The notes: generated from the letters alone by a model not told the origin. Shown: positions 28,092-37,091, counted from the stretch's first letter. The stretch is 64,000 bases of DNA from Nitrospirota bacterium (GCA_016212085.1 JACRHL010000005.1:62001-126000); one strand, 5' to 3'. A program made the numbers and translations.

Positions 28092-28121
28092 CAGGATTCC
28101 AGGCACGGGTGTGCCCGAGAG

Positions 28122-29447
28122 CTAGGGCCGGTCGACGGGCCTTGGCCGGGCGCCGTTTATCCACACCGCCAGCTTGCGCGGCTCCGGCGCGCCGGAGCCC
28201 AGGCGCCAGGCCAGGCCTTCCGGCGACAGGGCGGCCAGCGCCGCCACGTCGCGGATGCCCACCGCCCACAGCCGGTCCGCGTTGGCCGCGCCCATGCCGC
28301 GGTGCGTGGCCAGCCGGGCCCAGTCGCGCGCGGCGCCTACGGACGCGCGCGGCTGGTTCAAGCGGGTGGCGAGGGCGTTCAGGTCGGCGTCCGCCACGCG
28401 CGCCAGGGCGTCCACCGAGCGCACGCCGGCGGCGGGCAGTGACCGGCGCGCGTCCGCCGCCAGCGGCGTCACGTCCGCCAGGACGGGCCGCACCGCGTCG
28501 ATGGTGACGTGCTCCATGGCGCCCAGGACCGCCACCGAGAACACCACCCCCCCCGCCGCCAGCGCCAGCCGCCCTGCCCTGCCGCCCCGGCGCCACCAGC
28601 CCGTCACGGCGGCGTGGAACGCCAGCGCCGCCAGGGCCAGCAGCGGAAACCCCAGGAAGCCCAACGGCGGCATCTCGAACCAGCGCCAGTCGGGCAGCCC
28701 CGGCACCGTGTAGATCCACTTGCCGCCCGCCCAGAAGTTCCACCCCTCCCACAACAGGCCGCAGGCCAGGCCGGCGATCAGCGCGGCGAGCAGGCGGCGC
28801 ACGCTGCCCACCTCCAGGTCGGCCAGCAGCGAGGGGCGGCCGGCGCGGTGGTTCAGGGGCTCCAGGGTGAGGTACACGAACCCCCACAGCAGCCAGAAGG
28901 CGTGGCGCGGAAACGCCAGGGGCAGCACCAGGCAGGCCACGCCCGCCCCCTGCATGGCGCGCCGCACCCATTCCGGCACCCCGCGCCGGCGCACCTTGCA
29001 GGGGCCCAACAGCCGGGTGAGCAGCAATGCCTGGTGGGTGGCCAGAAGCAGCGGGATGACCGTGGCGAACGACAGGGTGATGCCCAGCCACCGCTCCGGC
29101 CGGCTTTCCGGCACCCCCACGTAGTACCAGTTGGCAATGCGCAGGTTGACCGCCTCGTGGATCAGCCAGAACACCACCGACATGCAGGCCGGCCCGGCCA
29201 CGCCCCGCCACCCGCCGGCCAGCACCCCCTGGCCGCCCCGGCGCCGGGCGAAGCCGTCCACCAGGACGATGTAGGCCCACCAGACGATAGGGTAGAACCA
29301 GGTGGCGAGCGGCTGCCAGCGGGCGGCCAGCCCGGCGTGGGCGATCCCCAAGGCCAGCCACGCCGCCGCCTGCGCCGCGCGCGATGGCGCGTGTGGGAGG
29401 CGCGGGGTGGCGTTACCGCGCGGACCGGTTTCTGTGGCACAATTCAT
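28122..29447 (-). CDS. Multi-pass membrane protein with C-terminal helix-hairpin-helix (DUF4332-like) domain
   Basis: A 441-aa protein with about eight to ten hydrophobic helices (residues 25-315), including WFYPIVWWAYIVLVDGF and LLWEGWNFWAGGKWIY. A soluble tail of about 120 residues follows, with two helix-hairpin-helix-like repeats (RSLPAAGVRSVDALARVADADLNALA and NADRLWAVGIRDVAALAALSPEGLA), a pattern of DUF4332. Such domains usually bind DNA or mediate protein contacts, and fusion to a membrane domain is uncommon. The function is not known. It is divergent from the cyclophilin gene. Confidence 0.6.
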   Translation of the reverse strand: MNCATETGPRGNATPRLPHAPSRAAQAAAWLALGIAHAGLAARWQPLATWFYPIVWWAYIVLVDGFARRRGGQGVLAGGWRGVAGPACMSVVFWLIHEAVNLRIANWYYVGVPESRPERWLGITLSFATVIPLLLATHQALLLTRLLGPCKVRRRGVPEWVRRAMQGAGVACLVLPLAFPRHAFWLLWGFVYLTLEPLNHRAGRPSLLADLEVGSVRRLLAALIAGLACGLLWEGWNFWAGGKWIYTVPGLPDWRWFEMPPLGFLGFPLLALAALAFHAAVTGWWRRGGRAGRLALAAGGVVFSVAVLGAMEHVTIDAVRPVLADVTPLAADARRSLPAAGVRSVDALARVADADLNALATRLNQPRASVGAARDWARLATHRGMGAANADRLWAVGIRDVAALAALSPEGLAWRLGSGAPEPRKLAVWINGARPRPVDRP

Positions 29448-29555
29448 GCTCTTCCGTGGGCTATCATGGAGGTCGCGTGGCCGACCCCGGTGCAACGGCC
29501 GAATCGGATGCCCTTTGTCGGATTAACTTTACCCAGATTTGAGGCGACGTTCGTG

Positions 29556-30062
29556 ATGAAATCCACCCTGATCGGCATGGCGATGATGTTGTTGTCGGGT
29601 CTGGCCGCACCCGCGCTGGCGGCGGACGCCCCGACCCTCCAGATCGAGACCAAATACGGCACGGTCACCATCCAGACCCGCCCCGACGTGGCGCCCAACA
29701 CGGTGGCGCGCATTGTCGAGCTGGCCCGCGCCGGGTTCTACAACGGGCTCTCCTTCCACCGGGTGGTGTCCGGCTTCGTGGTGCAGGGCGGCGACCCGGA
29801 AGGCACCGGGCGCGGCGGCTCCGGCGTCAAGCTGAAGGCGGAGTTCAGCAACCTGAAGCACGAGGCGGGCACCGTGGCCATGGCCCGCACCCAGGACCCG
29901 AACAGCGCCGACAGCCAGTTCTACATCTCCCTGGGCCGCCACCCGCACCTGGACGGCCAGTACACCATTTTCGGCCGGGTGACCCAGGGCTTGGACGTGG
30001 TGGAGAAGATCAAGCAGGGCGACACCATGACCCGCGTGACGGTGGTCGGCCCACGGCCGTAA
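29556..30062 (+). CDS. ppiA: Periplasmic peptidyl-prolyl cis-trans isomerase (cyclophilin)
   Basis: A 168-aa cyclophilin with a cleavable signal peptide ending ALAADA (about residue 23). The catalytic FHR (R in SFHRVVSGF), the FVVQGGD motif and the GQYTIFGRV segment are intact, so it should be active in the periplasm on proline-containing exported proteins. It is 11 bases from the tandem-cyclophilin lipoprotein and probably co-transcribed with it. Confidence 0.92.
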   Translation: MKSTLIGMAMMLLSGLAAPALAADAPTLQIETKYGTVTIQTRPDVAPNTVARIVELARAGFYNGLSFHRVVSGFVVQGGDPEGTGRGGSGVKLKAEFSNLKHEAGTVAMARTQDPNSADSQFYISLGRHPHLDGQYTIFGRVTQGLDVVEKIKQGDTMTRVTVVGPRP

Positions 30063-30073
30063 GGCCTCCGCTC

Positions 30074-31135
30074 ATGCCGCGCCGCCCGCCGTTCACCCCC
30101 CTGCATGCCGCCCTGGGCGTGGTGCTGGCCTGCGCGCTGGCCGCCTGCGGCGACGGTGGGGGCGGCGGCAGCGGCGGCGTGGTCGCCAAGAGCGGTGCGT
30201 TTCCCGAGGTGGTGCTGTCCACCAGCAAGGGCGACATCCGCTTCGAGATGGACCCCGAGTTCGCGACGGAAACCATCAACCTGGTGTCCGGCCTCATCCT
30301 CACCGGCGGGTACGACAACCAGCCGTTCTTCGACGTGCAGCCCGGCCGCTTTGTGCAGTTCGGCAACCCGGACCCGGAGCAGGCGCAGACCGACTCCATC
30401 CCCGTCGAGCTGACCGGCAACCCCCTCGACCGCGGTTACGTGGCGATGGCCTGGGTGGGTTCCAAGAACAACACCACCCACCGCCTGATCTTTCCCCTGT
30501 CGCGGCTGGACCCAGCGCTGGACGATCACTTCACCGTCTTCGGGCGCATTCTGGAGGGGGACGCGGTGCTGGACCGGATCGTCCCGGGCGACAAGGTGCT
30601 GCGCATCAGCACCCGCCTGGCGCGCCCCATCATCCGCCTGGTCACGACGCGCGGCAGCATCGTCATCGAGCTCGACCCGGACGTGGCGCCCAACCACGTG
30701 GAGCGCATCAGCACCCTCACCTGCCAGGGCTTCTACAACGGCGTGACGTTCCACCGCGTCGAGGGGGAGCTGGTCCAGACCGGCGACCCCACCGGCGTCG
30801 GCACCGGCGGCAGCGGCCAGAAGATCCCCGCGGAGATCAACAACCGCCGCTTCTTCCGCACCTCCGTGGGCATGGCCCGCGAGCCGGGCGACCTGGACAG
30901 CGCCGACAGCCAGTTCTTCATCATGAAGACGCAGGTGCGCGCCCTGGACGGCCAGTACACCTACTTCGGGAAGGTGCTGGCGGGCATGGACTCGGTGGAT
31001 CAGATCCAACTGGGCGACGTGGTGCAGGACGCCTCGTTGCAGTTCGACCTGGCCGGCCGCAACTGCGTGGGGTCCGCCGAGCCGCCGCCGGACAATGCCG
31101 GCTTCGGCGGCACTACGGGCGGTACCACTCCCTGA
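30074..31135 (+). CDS. Lipoprotein with two cyclophilin-like domains
   Basis: A 353-aa exported protein: signal peptide with lipobox LAAC (C25), a poly-Gly/Ser linker, and two cyclophilin domains (about 45-180 and 185-325). In the first domain the FHR motif is degenerate (PFFDVQPGRFVQFGNP) and the GQYT segment reads DDHFTVFGRI, so it is probably inactive. The second keeps FHR and QTGD and GQYTYFGKV but has Leu where the first Phe of FxxQ is expected. The C-terminus is Gly/Thr-rich. It may be an outer-membrane-bound folding factor. Its last 23 bases overlap the end of the convergent tRNA nucleotidyltransferase gene. Confidence 0.82.
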   Translation: MPRRPPFTPLHAALGVVLACALAACGDGGGGGSGGVVAKSGAFPEVVLSTSKGDIRFEMDPEFATETINLVSGLILTGGYDNQPFFDVQPGRFVQFGNPDPEQAQTDSIPVELTGNPLDRGYVAMAWVGSKNNTTHRLIFPLSRLDPALDDHFTVFGRILEGDAVLDRIVPGDKVLRISTRLARPIIRLVTTRGSIVIELDPDVAPNHVERISTLTCQGFYNGVTFHRVEGELVQTGDPTGVGTGGSGQKIPAEINNRRFFRTSVGMAREPGDLDSADSQFFIMKTQVRALDGQYTYFGKVLAGMDSVDQIQLGDVVQDASLQFDLAGRNCVGSAEPPPDNAGFGGTTGGTTP

Positions 31136-33731
31136 CCCGGGCCAGCTCCTCGTCGCGGGTCGCCACCCGCCCCTCGATGCGCGCCCACAGCAGGCGCTCC
31201 AGGATCTCCCGGTACACGGGGCCGGGGGCGATGCCCAGCGCCTCCAGGTCGTCGCCGCTCAGCGCCACCCGCATATCGGCCAGCTGGGACAGGTAGAGGG
31301 AGACCGACTGGCGCACCGGGTCGCTGCCGGTGGCGGCCATCAGCCGCACCAGCACCTCCGGCGGCGCGCCGTGCAGGGTGCGGTACACGGCCAGGCGGTT
31401 GTCGCTCGGGTCGCGGTCCAGGGCCTGTTGGGCCTGTTCCGGCAGGCCGTTCCAGCGCTCCCATTCGTGGCGCAGCCGGCCCGGCACGTCGAGCCGTTCC
31501 CAGAACCGGGCGCGGCACTCCGGGGCGAGGCAGCCGGCCACGGCCAGCAGGTACACCTGCCACACGGCGAGGGGCGGGGCCACGTATTGCAGCCGGTACC
31601 AGGCGATGGCCTCGCCGGCGCGCTCGATCACCCGGTCCAGCCCCGCCACCTCGCCAAAGCCCGGCTCGATGCCCGCCAGGATGCCGTGGCGTTCCAGGGC
31701 GCGCAGCGCCTGCGCCGGGTCGTCCTCGGACAGCAGGTAGCGCAGCTCCGTCAGCAGCCGCTTGCCGGACAGCCGGGCGTACAGCCCCATCTTGGCGGCG
31801 CCCTGCATCAGCCGTTCCGTCTGTGGCCCGATGGCAAAGCCGAAGCGGGTGGCAAAACGCACCGCGCGCAGGGCGCGGGTGGGGTCCTCCGTGAAACTCA
31901 AGGTGTGCAGCACCCGGATGCGGCCGTCCTTCAGGTCGCGCTGGCCGCCAAAATAGTCGATCAGCAGGCCGAAGTGGGGCGGGTGCAGGGCCACCGCCAG
32001 GGCGTTGATGGTGAAGTCGCGCCGGTACAGGTCCTTCTTCAGGGAGCTGTGCTCCACCGTGGGCAGGGCGGTGGGGTAGGCGTAATACTCGGTGCGCGCC
32101 GTGGCCAGGTCCACCTTGAAGCCCGGCGGCAGATCGTCCTGCGCCAGGGTGAGGGTGGCGGTGCCGAAGCGTTCGTGGCTGTGCACGCGCCCGCCGTGGG
32201 TCCGGGTCCAGTGCTCGGCGAAGGGGATGGCGTCGCCCTCCACCACCAGGTCGATGTCCAGGTTGTCGCGGCCCAGCAGCAGGTCACGCACGATGCCGCC
32301 GGCCATGTACAGGCCCACCTTGCGGCGTGCCGCCGCCTCGCCCAGCTCCTGCAACAGGGCGCACACCGCCTCCGGCAGGCGCTGCCGCATCAGGCCCAGC
32401 ACCTGGCGCTGGCGGCCCTCGCCGGCGGGGGTGCCGGAGGGGGGCGGCCGCAGGTCGTCGTGCATGGCGCGCAACAGGTCGGTGCGGGTGATGCAGCCCA
32501 CCAGGCCGGCGTCGCCCAGCACGGGCGCGAAGCGCAGGTTGCGGGTGATCATGTGGTCCTGCATCTCCCGCAAGGGGGTGTCCGGCGTCACCACGTAGGC
32601 ATCCGCCTCCATCACCTCGGTGACCGCCATGCCGCCCATGCCGTGGAACAGCGCCTTCTGCACCGCCTCGCGGCTGACGATGCCCGCCAGCCGCTGCCCG
32701 TCCATCACCGGCAGGGTGTTCACCCCGTAACGGGTGAGCAGCGCCTCCGCGTCGGTGAGGGTGGCGTCCTTGCCGATGGTCACCGGGCGCGGCGTCATCA
32801 GGTCGCGGGCGCGCCGCAGGGGGACGATGGCCGCGTCCAGCGCCGCCCAGACCTCCTCCGCCGCCTCCACCGGGGTGCGGTCACGGACCATGGCCGATGC
32901 CGCCGTGGGGTGGCCGCCGCCGCCGAACGCCGCCGCCACCCGGCCCAACGGGATCTCCTGGCGGCTGCCGCGGGCCACCAGGAGCAGCTTGTCGTCCATG
33001 GCGATGAGCGTCACCAGTGCATCCATGGGCTCCATGGCCAACAGGCGGCTGGCCACCCCCGCCACCTCGGGCACGAAGCGCTCAGCGTAGGCGATGGCCA
33101 CGCCCACCTTGAAGCCGTCCAGGTAGCGCACCTCGAGCTGGTGGGCCAGGGCGTCCAGCAGCGCCAGCTGCTCCACGTTGAGCTCGGTGGACAGGTAGCG
33201 GCGCAGCACCGCCAGGTCGGCGCCGTGGTCCAGCAGCCAGGCCACCGCCTCCACGTCGCGCACGGTGGTGCTGGCGTAGGTGAGGCTGCCGGTCTCCTCG
33301 TAGACGCCCACGGCCATGAGGGTGGCCTCCCAGGGGGCGGGGGCGATCGTGAGCGCCTTGAGCCGCTCCACCAGCAGGGTGGTGGTGGCGCCCACGCGCG
33401 CGATCAGCGACCACTCCGGGGCGGGTGCGCCGGGTTCCACCGGGTGGTGATCGAACACGTGCAGCGGCCCGCGCCGCGCCAGCTCCTCGAAGTGGCCGGC
33501 GCGGTCGGCGCCGTGGCCGTCGCACAGCACCACGCGGTCGATGCCGGCCATGTCCACCTGCTTGGGGTTGAGGACGGTGAGGGGGACGTGCTCCGCCAGG
33601 AAACGGCGCACCGCCCCCTCGGCGGAGCCGGAAAAGGCGAGCAGGGCGCCCGGATACAGGTGGCGGGCCGCCACCATGGCGGCCACGCCGTCGAAGTCGG
33701 CGCTGGGGTGGGTGGTGATGAGATCGGCCAC
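31113..33731 (-). CDS. DHH-CBS tRNA nucleotidyltransferase (A-adding type)
   Basis: An 872-aa multidomain protein. The N-terminal DHH/DHHA1 phosphoesterase domain (1-300) has H8/D12/D14, DGHGAD, DHHP (94-97) and GGGGHPTAAS. Two CBS domains follow (about 308-425), then a class II nucleotidyltransferase (LYMAGGIVRDLLLGRDNLDIDL, 474-495; RRDFTINALAVAL; TEDPTRALRAVRF) and a helical tail. This layout is that of A-adding enzymes in bacteria such as Aquifex, where CC and A are added to tRNA 3' ends by two enzymes. A second nucleotidyltransferase is at 42964-44442. The DHH part may be a nanoRNase or phosphatase. Confidence 0.9.
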   Translation of the reverse strand: MADLITTHPSADFDGVAAMVAARHLYPGALLAFSGSAEGAVRRFLAEHVPLTVLNPKQVDMAGIDRVVLCDGHGADRAGHFEELARRGPLHVFDHHPVEPGAPAPEWSLIARVGATTTLLVERLKALTIAPAPWEATLMAVGVYEETGSLTYASTTVRDVEAVAWLLDHGADLAVLRRYLSTELNVEQLALLDALAHQLEVRYLDGFKVGVAIAYAERFVPEVAGVASRLLAMEPMDALVTLIAMDDKLLLVARGSRQEIPLGRVAAAFGGGGHPTAASAMVRDRTPVEAAEEVWAALDAAIVPLRRARDLMTPRPVTIGKDATLTDAEALLTRYGVNTLPVMDGQRLAGIVSREAVQKALFHGMGGMAVTEVMEADAYVVTPDTPLREMQDHMITRNLRFAPVLGDAGLVGCITRTDLLRAMHDDLRPPPSGTPAGEGRQRQVLGLMRQRLPEAVCALLQELGEAAARRKVGLYMAGGIVRDLLLGRDNLDIDLVVEGDAIPFAEHWTRTHGGRVHSHERFGTATLTLAQDDLPPGFKVDLATARTEYYAYPTALPTVEHSSLKKDLYRRDFTINALAVALHPPHFGLLIDYFGGQRDLKDGRIRVLHTLSFTEDPTRALRAVRFATRFGFAIGPQTERLMQGAAKMGLYARLSGKRLLTELRYLLSEDDPAQALRALERHGILAGIEPGFGEVAGLDRVIERAGEAIAWYRLQYVAPPLAVWQVYLLAVAGCLAPECRARFWERLDVPGRLRHEWERWNGLPEQAQQALDRDPSDNRLAVYRTLHGAPPEVLVRLMAATGSDPVRQSVSLYLSQLADMRVALSGDDLEALGIAPGPVYREILERLLWARIEGRVATRDEELARVREWYRP

Positions 33732-33749
33732 CCGCTTATCTTCGGGGCG

Positions 33750-34316
33750 TTACAGGATGCCGTCAAGCGCCCGGGCGGAGTGGGCGAACACCTCCTGGTG
33801 CAGGCTCTTGCCGTGGGAATCCATGGTGATCACCACCGGGAACGACACCACCTCCAGGTGCCAGATGGCCTCCGGGCTGCCGAACTCCTCGAGCAGCGAT
33901 ACCCCCTTCACCTCCTTCACGCAGCGCGCCAGCACCTGGGCGGCGCCGCCGATGGCGTGCATGTACACCGCGCCATACTCCTTGAGGGCGGCCAGGGTCT
34001 TCTCGCCCATGCCGCCCTTGCCGATGACGCCGCGCACCCCGAGGTCGCGGATGATGTCGCCCTGGTACGGCTCCTCGCGGATGGAGGTGGTGGGGCCGGC
34101 GGCCTTCACCACCCACTTGCCCCCCTCGCGCACCACCACCGGGCCGCAGTGGTAGATGATCTGGTCCTGGAGGGACACGGGGGACTGGCCCCCCTCGTGG
34201 AGGTATTTGTGCACCGCGTCGCGGCCCGTGAACAGCGGTCCGGTGATGTGGACCATGTCGCCCACCTTGAGGGCGCGGATCTTGTCTTCGGTGAAGGGCG
34301 GGATCAGCTCGATCAT
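33750..34316 (-). CDS. Class I fumarate hydratase, C-terminal (beta) subunit
   Basis: A 188-aa protein matching the C-terminal domain of iron-sulfur fumarases and the TtdB tartrate dehydratase subunit. It shows GDMVHITGPLFTGRDAVHK, IYHCGPVV, AAGPTTSIR, GVIGKGGMGEKT and MHAIGGAAQVLA. With the alpha subunit it interconverts fumarate and malate in the TCA cycle. Two-subunit class I fumarases are typical of anaerobic and deep-branching bacteria. The gap to the alpha gene is 32 bases. Confidence 0.9.
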   Translation of the reverse strand: MIELIPPFTEDKIRALKVGDMVHITGPLFTGRDAVHKYLHEGGQSPVSLQDQIIYHCGPVVVREGGKWVVKAAGPTTSIREEPYQGDIIRDLGVRGVIGKGGMGEKTLAALKEYGAVYMHAIGGAAQVLARCVKEVKGVSLLEEFGSPEAIWHLEVVSFPVVITMDSHGKSLHQEVFAHSARALDGIL

Positions 34317-34348
34317 CGCGGGGTTCCTTGCGCGGCGCTAAGGGTGGG

Positions 34349-35227
34349 TCAGTACAGCCAGCGGTCGATGGCGTGCCCGCCGTCCAGCAGTATGCCCTGG
34401 CGCCGGTAGGCCCAGCACATGTACGACACGGACACGAAGAAGCTCGCCGGCAGCCGGTTCAGCACGCCGATCTTCACCCCCAGCAGGGTGGTCTGGCCGC
34501 CGAAGCCCATGGGGCCGATGCCCAGTTGGTTCGCCTCCGCCACCAGGCGCTTTTCCAGGGCGTCCAGCTCCGGGTTGGGGTTGCTGTCGCCCAGGGTGCG
34601 CAGCAGCTGCTCCTTGGATTCGGCGTAGCCGCTGCCCCGGTCGCCGCCGATGCACACACCCAGGATGCCGGGGCCGCAGCCCTTGCCCTGGGCCTGGAGG
34701 GTGGCGTCGAGCACGCACTTGCGCACCCCCGCCAGGTCGCGCCCGGCGCCGATGCGGTTGTCGGGCAGGGAGTACTGCACGCCCACGTTCTCGCAGCCGC
34801 CGCCCTTGAGCATCAGCTTCACCTCGATCCCCGGCTGCTCCCACTGCTCGAAGTGGAAGGTGGGCGAGCCGGGCCCCAGGTTGGTGCCGGAGTTGGCGCC
34901 GGTGATGGAATCCACCGAGTTCTGGCGCAGCCAGCCCTTTTCGGTGGCCGTTTTCACCGCCGCCTCCGCCGCGCGGCGGAAGATCATCTGGTTCATGCCC
35001 ACCGGGCCGTGCACGTAAAACAGGATCGCCCCGGTATCCTGGCAGAGGGGTTGCGACGACGTGTCGGCGAGCTGGATGTTGTCCTGGATCACGCGCATGG
35101 CGTAGGCGCCGGCGGAGCCCTCCGTCTCGGTTTTCTGCCCCGCCTTGAGGGCGTTCACCACGTCGTCGGGCAGTTGGGTGGAGGTGCGGCGCACCAGCTC
35201 CAGAAGACTCTCGCTCAGCACGGACAT
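34349..35227 (-). CDS. Class I fumarate hydratase, N-terminal (alpha) subunit
   Basis: A 292-aa iron-sulfur subunit. The [4Fe-4S] cysteines are seen in PLCQDTGA, GGGCENVG and GCGPGILGVCIGG, and the substrate loop SGTNLGPGSPTFHFEQ is present. It acts with the downstream beta subunit; fumarase is favoured over tartrate dehydratase because of the housekeeping context. ATG 35227 was chosen (MSVLSESLLEL); the frame is open to 35299. A good promoter lies at 35299-35270. Confidence 0.9.
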   Translation of the reverse strand: MSVLSESLLELVRRTSTQLPDDVVNALKAGQKTETEGSAGAYAMRVIQDNIQLADTSSQPLCQDTGAILFYVHGPVGMNQMIFRRAAEAAVKTATEKGWLRQNSVDSITGANSGTNLGPGSPTFHFEQWEQPGIEVKLMLKGGGCENVGVQYSLPDNRIGAGRDLAGVRKCVLDATLQAQGKGCGPGILGVCIGGDRGSGYAESKEQLLRTLGDSNPNPELDALEKRLVAEANQLGIGPMGFGGQTTLLGVKIGVLNRLPASFFVSVSYMCWAYRRQGILLDGGHAIDRWLY

Positions 35228-35269
35228 GGACGCTTCCTCGTGGCCAGGAAAGATGGGGGGCAGGGCATT

Positions 35270-35299
35270 AATATCCGGCAGCGCCGCGCGCCTTGTCAA
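35270..35299 (-). promoter_or_regulatory. Promoter of the fumarase operon
   Basis: On the minus strand TTGACA (35299-35294) and GATATT (35275-35270) are 18 bases apart, 43 bases before the alpha-subunit ATG. Confidence 0.68.
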
Positions 35300-35316
35300 T
35301 TTTGAAAAGGGGGCGG

Positions 35317-35433
35317 TCAGCCCAGCACGAACACCAGGAACAGGCAGTAGCCGCAGGCCACCCAGGCCGCCGTCGGGACGGCGCCGGCCCGCAACCGTGC
35401 GAACGGGGGGGCAATGTGGGAAGTGCGCTTCAT
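35317..35433 (-). CDS. Possible 38-aa membrane peptide
   Basis: A short open frame encodes a basic N-terminus (MKRTSHIAPPFARLRAG) and one hydrophobic segment (AWVACGYCLFLVFVLG) ending at the stop. It fills part of the 295-base gap between the fumarase alpha gene and rlpA. No clear ribosome site was seen, so it is weak; the rest of the gap holds the fumarase promoter. Confidence 0.28.
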   Translation of the reverse strand: MKRTSHIAPPFARLRAGAVPTAAWVACGYCLFLVFVLG

Positions 35434-35522
35434 GGTTTTGGCATCCGGACTTCCGTGGCGGCGCGGTTCGCGGCGCCCCATCCGGGGGTGATTCAAGATG
35501 CCTGCCAGAACGGCGCGGCGGG

Positions 35523-36185
35523 TCAGGGGAGGTTTTCCACCACCACGAAGGCGCCGGGGGTCAGGTTGCGGCGGATGCGGCCGGCCACCTTCTTGGCGTG
35601 CCGGTAGTCGTCGTAGCGGCGGGTCACCAGGCGCACGCCGCCCGCGGCATCCGCCGGCAGCAGCCGCAGGCCGGGGATGTGCGGCTCCAGGCGGGCCTTC
35701 AGCGCCTCGGCGTTGGCCATGCTCTCGAAGCTGCCCAGTTGGATGGTGTAGGCGGTGCCCGCGGCGCGGGCCGCCTCCACCGGGGTGGCCACCACCCGCA
35801 GGGTGACCGGCACCACGCCGGGGCCGATGGCGCCCAGCTGGCGCGCGGCGCCCCTCGACAGGTCGAGGATGCGCCCGCGCACGAACGGCCCCCGGTCGGT
35901 GACGCGCACCACCACCCGCTCGCCCGTGTCGCGGCGGGTGACCTCCACCAGGGTGCCGAACGGCATGGTGCGGTGGGCGGCGGTGAACGCCTCCTGGTCG
36001 TACAGCTCGCCGTTGGCCGCATGCTTGCCGTGGAAACCCGGCCCGTACCACGACGCGTAGCCCTCCTCGGTGTGGCCCGTATCGTATCCGCCCGACTCCG
36101 GCCGGAAGGTGGCGCAGGCGGGCAGCAGCGAGGCGAGCAGCAGCAGGATCAGGTACGCGCGGGTCCGGGCGGGGCGGCGGGTCAC
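35523..36185 (-). CDS. rlpA: RlpA-type septal lytic transglycosylase lipoprotein
   Basis: A 220-aa lipoprotein (lipobox LLPAC, C24) with a double-psi beta-barrel (about 42-133: EEGYASWYGPGFHGKHAANGE, DRGPFVRGRILDLS) and a C-terminal SPOR domain (YTIQLGSFESMANAE onward). E60 and H71 stand 11 residues apart, matching the catalytic E/H pair reported for Pseudomonas RlpA. It cleaves denuded glycan strands at the septum or binds them. GTG 36185 lies 11 bases after the DUF4149 gene. Confidence 0.88.
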   Translation of the reverse strand: MTRRPARTRAYLILLLLASLLPACATFRPESGGYDTGHTEEGYASWYGPGFHGKHAANGELYDQEAFTAAHRTMPFGTLVEVTRRDTGERVVVRVTDRGPFVRGRILDLSRGAARQLGAIGPGVVPVTLRVVATPVEAARAAGTAYTIQLGSFESMANAEALKARLEPHIPGLRLLPADAAGGVRLVTRRYDDYRHAKKVAGRIRRNLTPGAFVVVENLP

Positions 36186-36196
36186 GGGGCGCGTGC

Positions 36197-36637
36197 CTAG
36201 CTCAGGAACAGCGCCACCAGGCCGAGCAGCATGGTCGCCCCCATGGTGTTCACGGCGGTCTTGTGCAGGCGCCCGAAGGTGGCGTGCTCGCCCGCCGCCT
36301 TGGCCGCCGCCAGCCGCGGCGCCAGCACCCGGAAGTCGTAGGCGGCGAGCGCCGCCATGCCGCCCAGGGCCGCCCAGCGCGCGAGCAGCCAGGGGGTGAG
36401 CGTCTCCCACAGGGCGAACTTGATGGCGCAGGTCAGCGTGATGAGCGCGACGCACGCCATGACCGCCGGGCGCAGCCGGGTCAGGAAGATGCCCACCACC
36501 CGGCCCGCCTCGTCGCGGGACAGGGCCTGGGTGAGGCTGGGGGCGAACAGCACCACGAAGGCGATCATGCCCCCCAGCCAGATGCACAGGGCGAGCAGGT
36601 AGACGAAGTTGACGGCCATGTAGGTGATGTTGGGCAT
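36197..36637 (-). CDS. DUF4149 four-helix membrane protein
   Basis: A 146-aa protein with four hydrophobic helices: FVYLLALCIWLGGMIAFVVLF, VMACVALITLTCAIKFAL, a WAALGGMAALAAY region, and MGATMLLGLVALFLS. The WLGG and FGRLHKTAVNTMGATM blocks are typical of DUF4149 (TMEM205-like) proteins, related to CopD-like membrane proteins. The function is unknown. ATG 36637 was chosen; an internal ATG at 36619 is also possible. Confidence 0.72.
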   Translation of the reverse strand: MPNITYMAVNFVYLLALCIWLGGMIAFVVLFAPSLTQALSRDEAGRVVGIFLTRLRPAVMACVALITLTCAIKFALWETLTPWLLARWAALGGMAALAAYDFRVLAPRLAAAKAAGEHATFGRLHKTAVNTMGATMLLGLVALFLS

Positions 36638-36982
36638 GTCCTTCGCGGCCGCTGGCCGTCCTGTCAGGGGTGGGGGGCGCCCTGGGGGCGCGTCGGTTCC
36701 AATGTAGCCGAAGCGCGTGCCGTTCTCCAAACCCACGGCCCCGTCAACGCCCGGACCGGGTACCGGGCGCCGCCCGCCAAAAAAATCCGGCGCCGCGATC
36801 ACGGGCGGCACCCGGCGGTACGATGGGGCACGGCCATGAACCTGCCGCGCGCCCCGATTGCCGTGCCAAAGCGGGGCTCGAACCATTGCCTATCACCATG
36901 ATATGTCTCGGGTTATGCGCTTAAATCCGCCTTGCGCTCGGACCGCTCGCGACGGTTGAATGGAAGCGCCCGATGGTTCGTG

Positions 36983-37002
36983 CGCCGCCCGTTCGGGCGG
37001 CG
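36983..37002. repeat. Inverted repeat upstream of the TPR gene
   Basis: Arms CGCCGCCCG (36983-36991) and CGGGCGGCG (36994-37002) pair perfectly around TT, about 90 bases before the TPR start. No T-run follows. It could be an operator or a pause site. Confidence 0.5.
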
Positions 37003-37029
37003 TTGTGGACGGGTGGGGCGGGTCCGAGC

Positions 37030-37059
37030 TTGGCCCCGCCGCGCGCTCTCTGCTACCAT
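37030..37059 (+). promoter_or_regulatory. Possible promoter of the TPR-roadblock-aroQ genes
   Basis: TTGGCC (37030-37035) and TACCAT (37054-37059) are 18 bases apart, 32 bases before the TPR ATG. The match is moderate. Confidence 0.4.
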
Positions 37060-37091
37060 CTTCCGCTAGCGGTCTAACGCCGGATGGAACC

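Larger units (their letters stand above)
36638..37091. other. Intergenic region between divergent genes
   Basis: A 454-base stretch between the DUF4149 gene (-) and the TPR gene (+). It contains a perfect inverted repeat at 36983-37002 and a possible plus-strand promoter at 37030-37059. The A-run near 36779-36785 and the GGGGCTCGAACC at about 36873-36884 were checked and do not form a tRNA. No convincing gene was seen. Confidence 0.5.

Noticed and set aside
31095-34409. Plus-strand open frame of about 1100 codons opposite the DHH-CBS enzyme and fumarase beta gene
   Set aside because: Composition is that of an antisense shadow; the minus-strand genes have conserved motifs throughout.
36865-36905. 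tRNA-like GGGGCTCGAACC segment
   Set aside because: Read on the minus strand it gives GGTTCGAGCCCC, but the T-stem does not pair and no acceptor or anticodon arms could be found.
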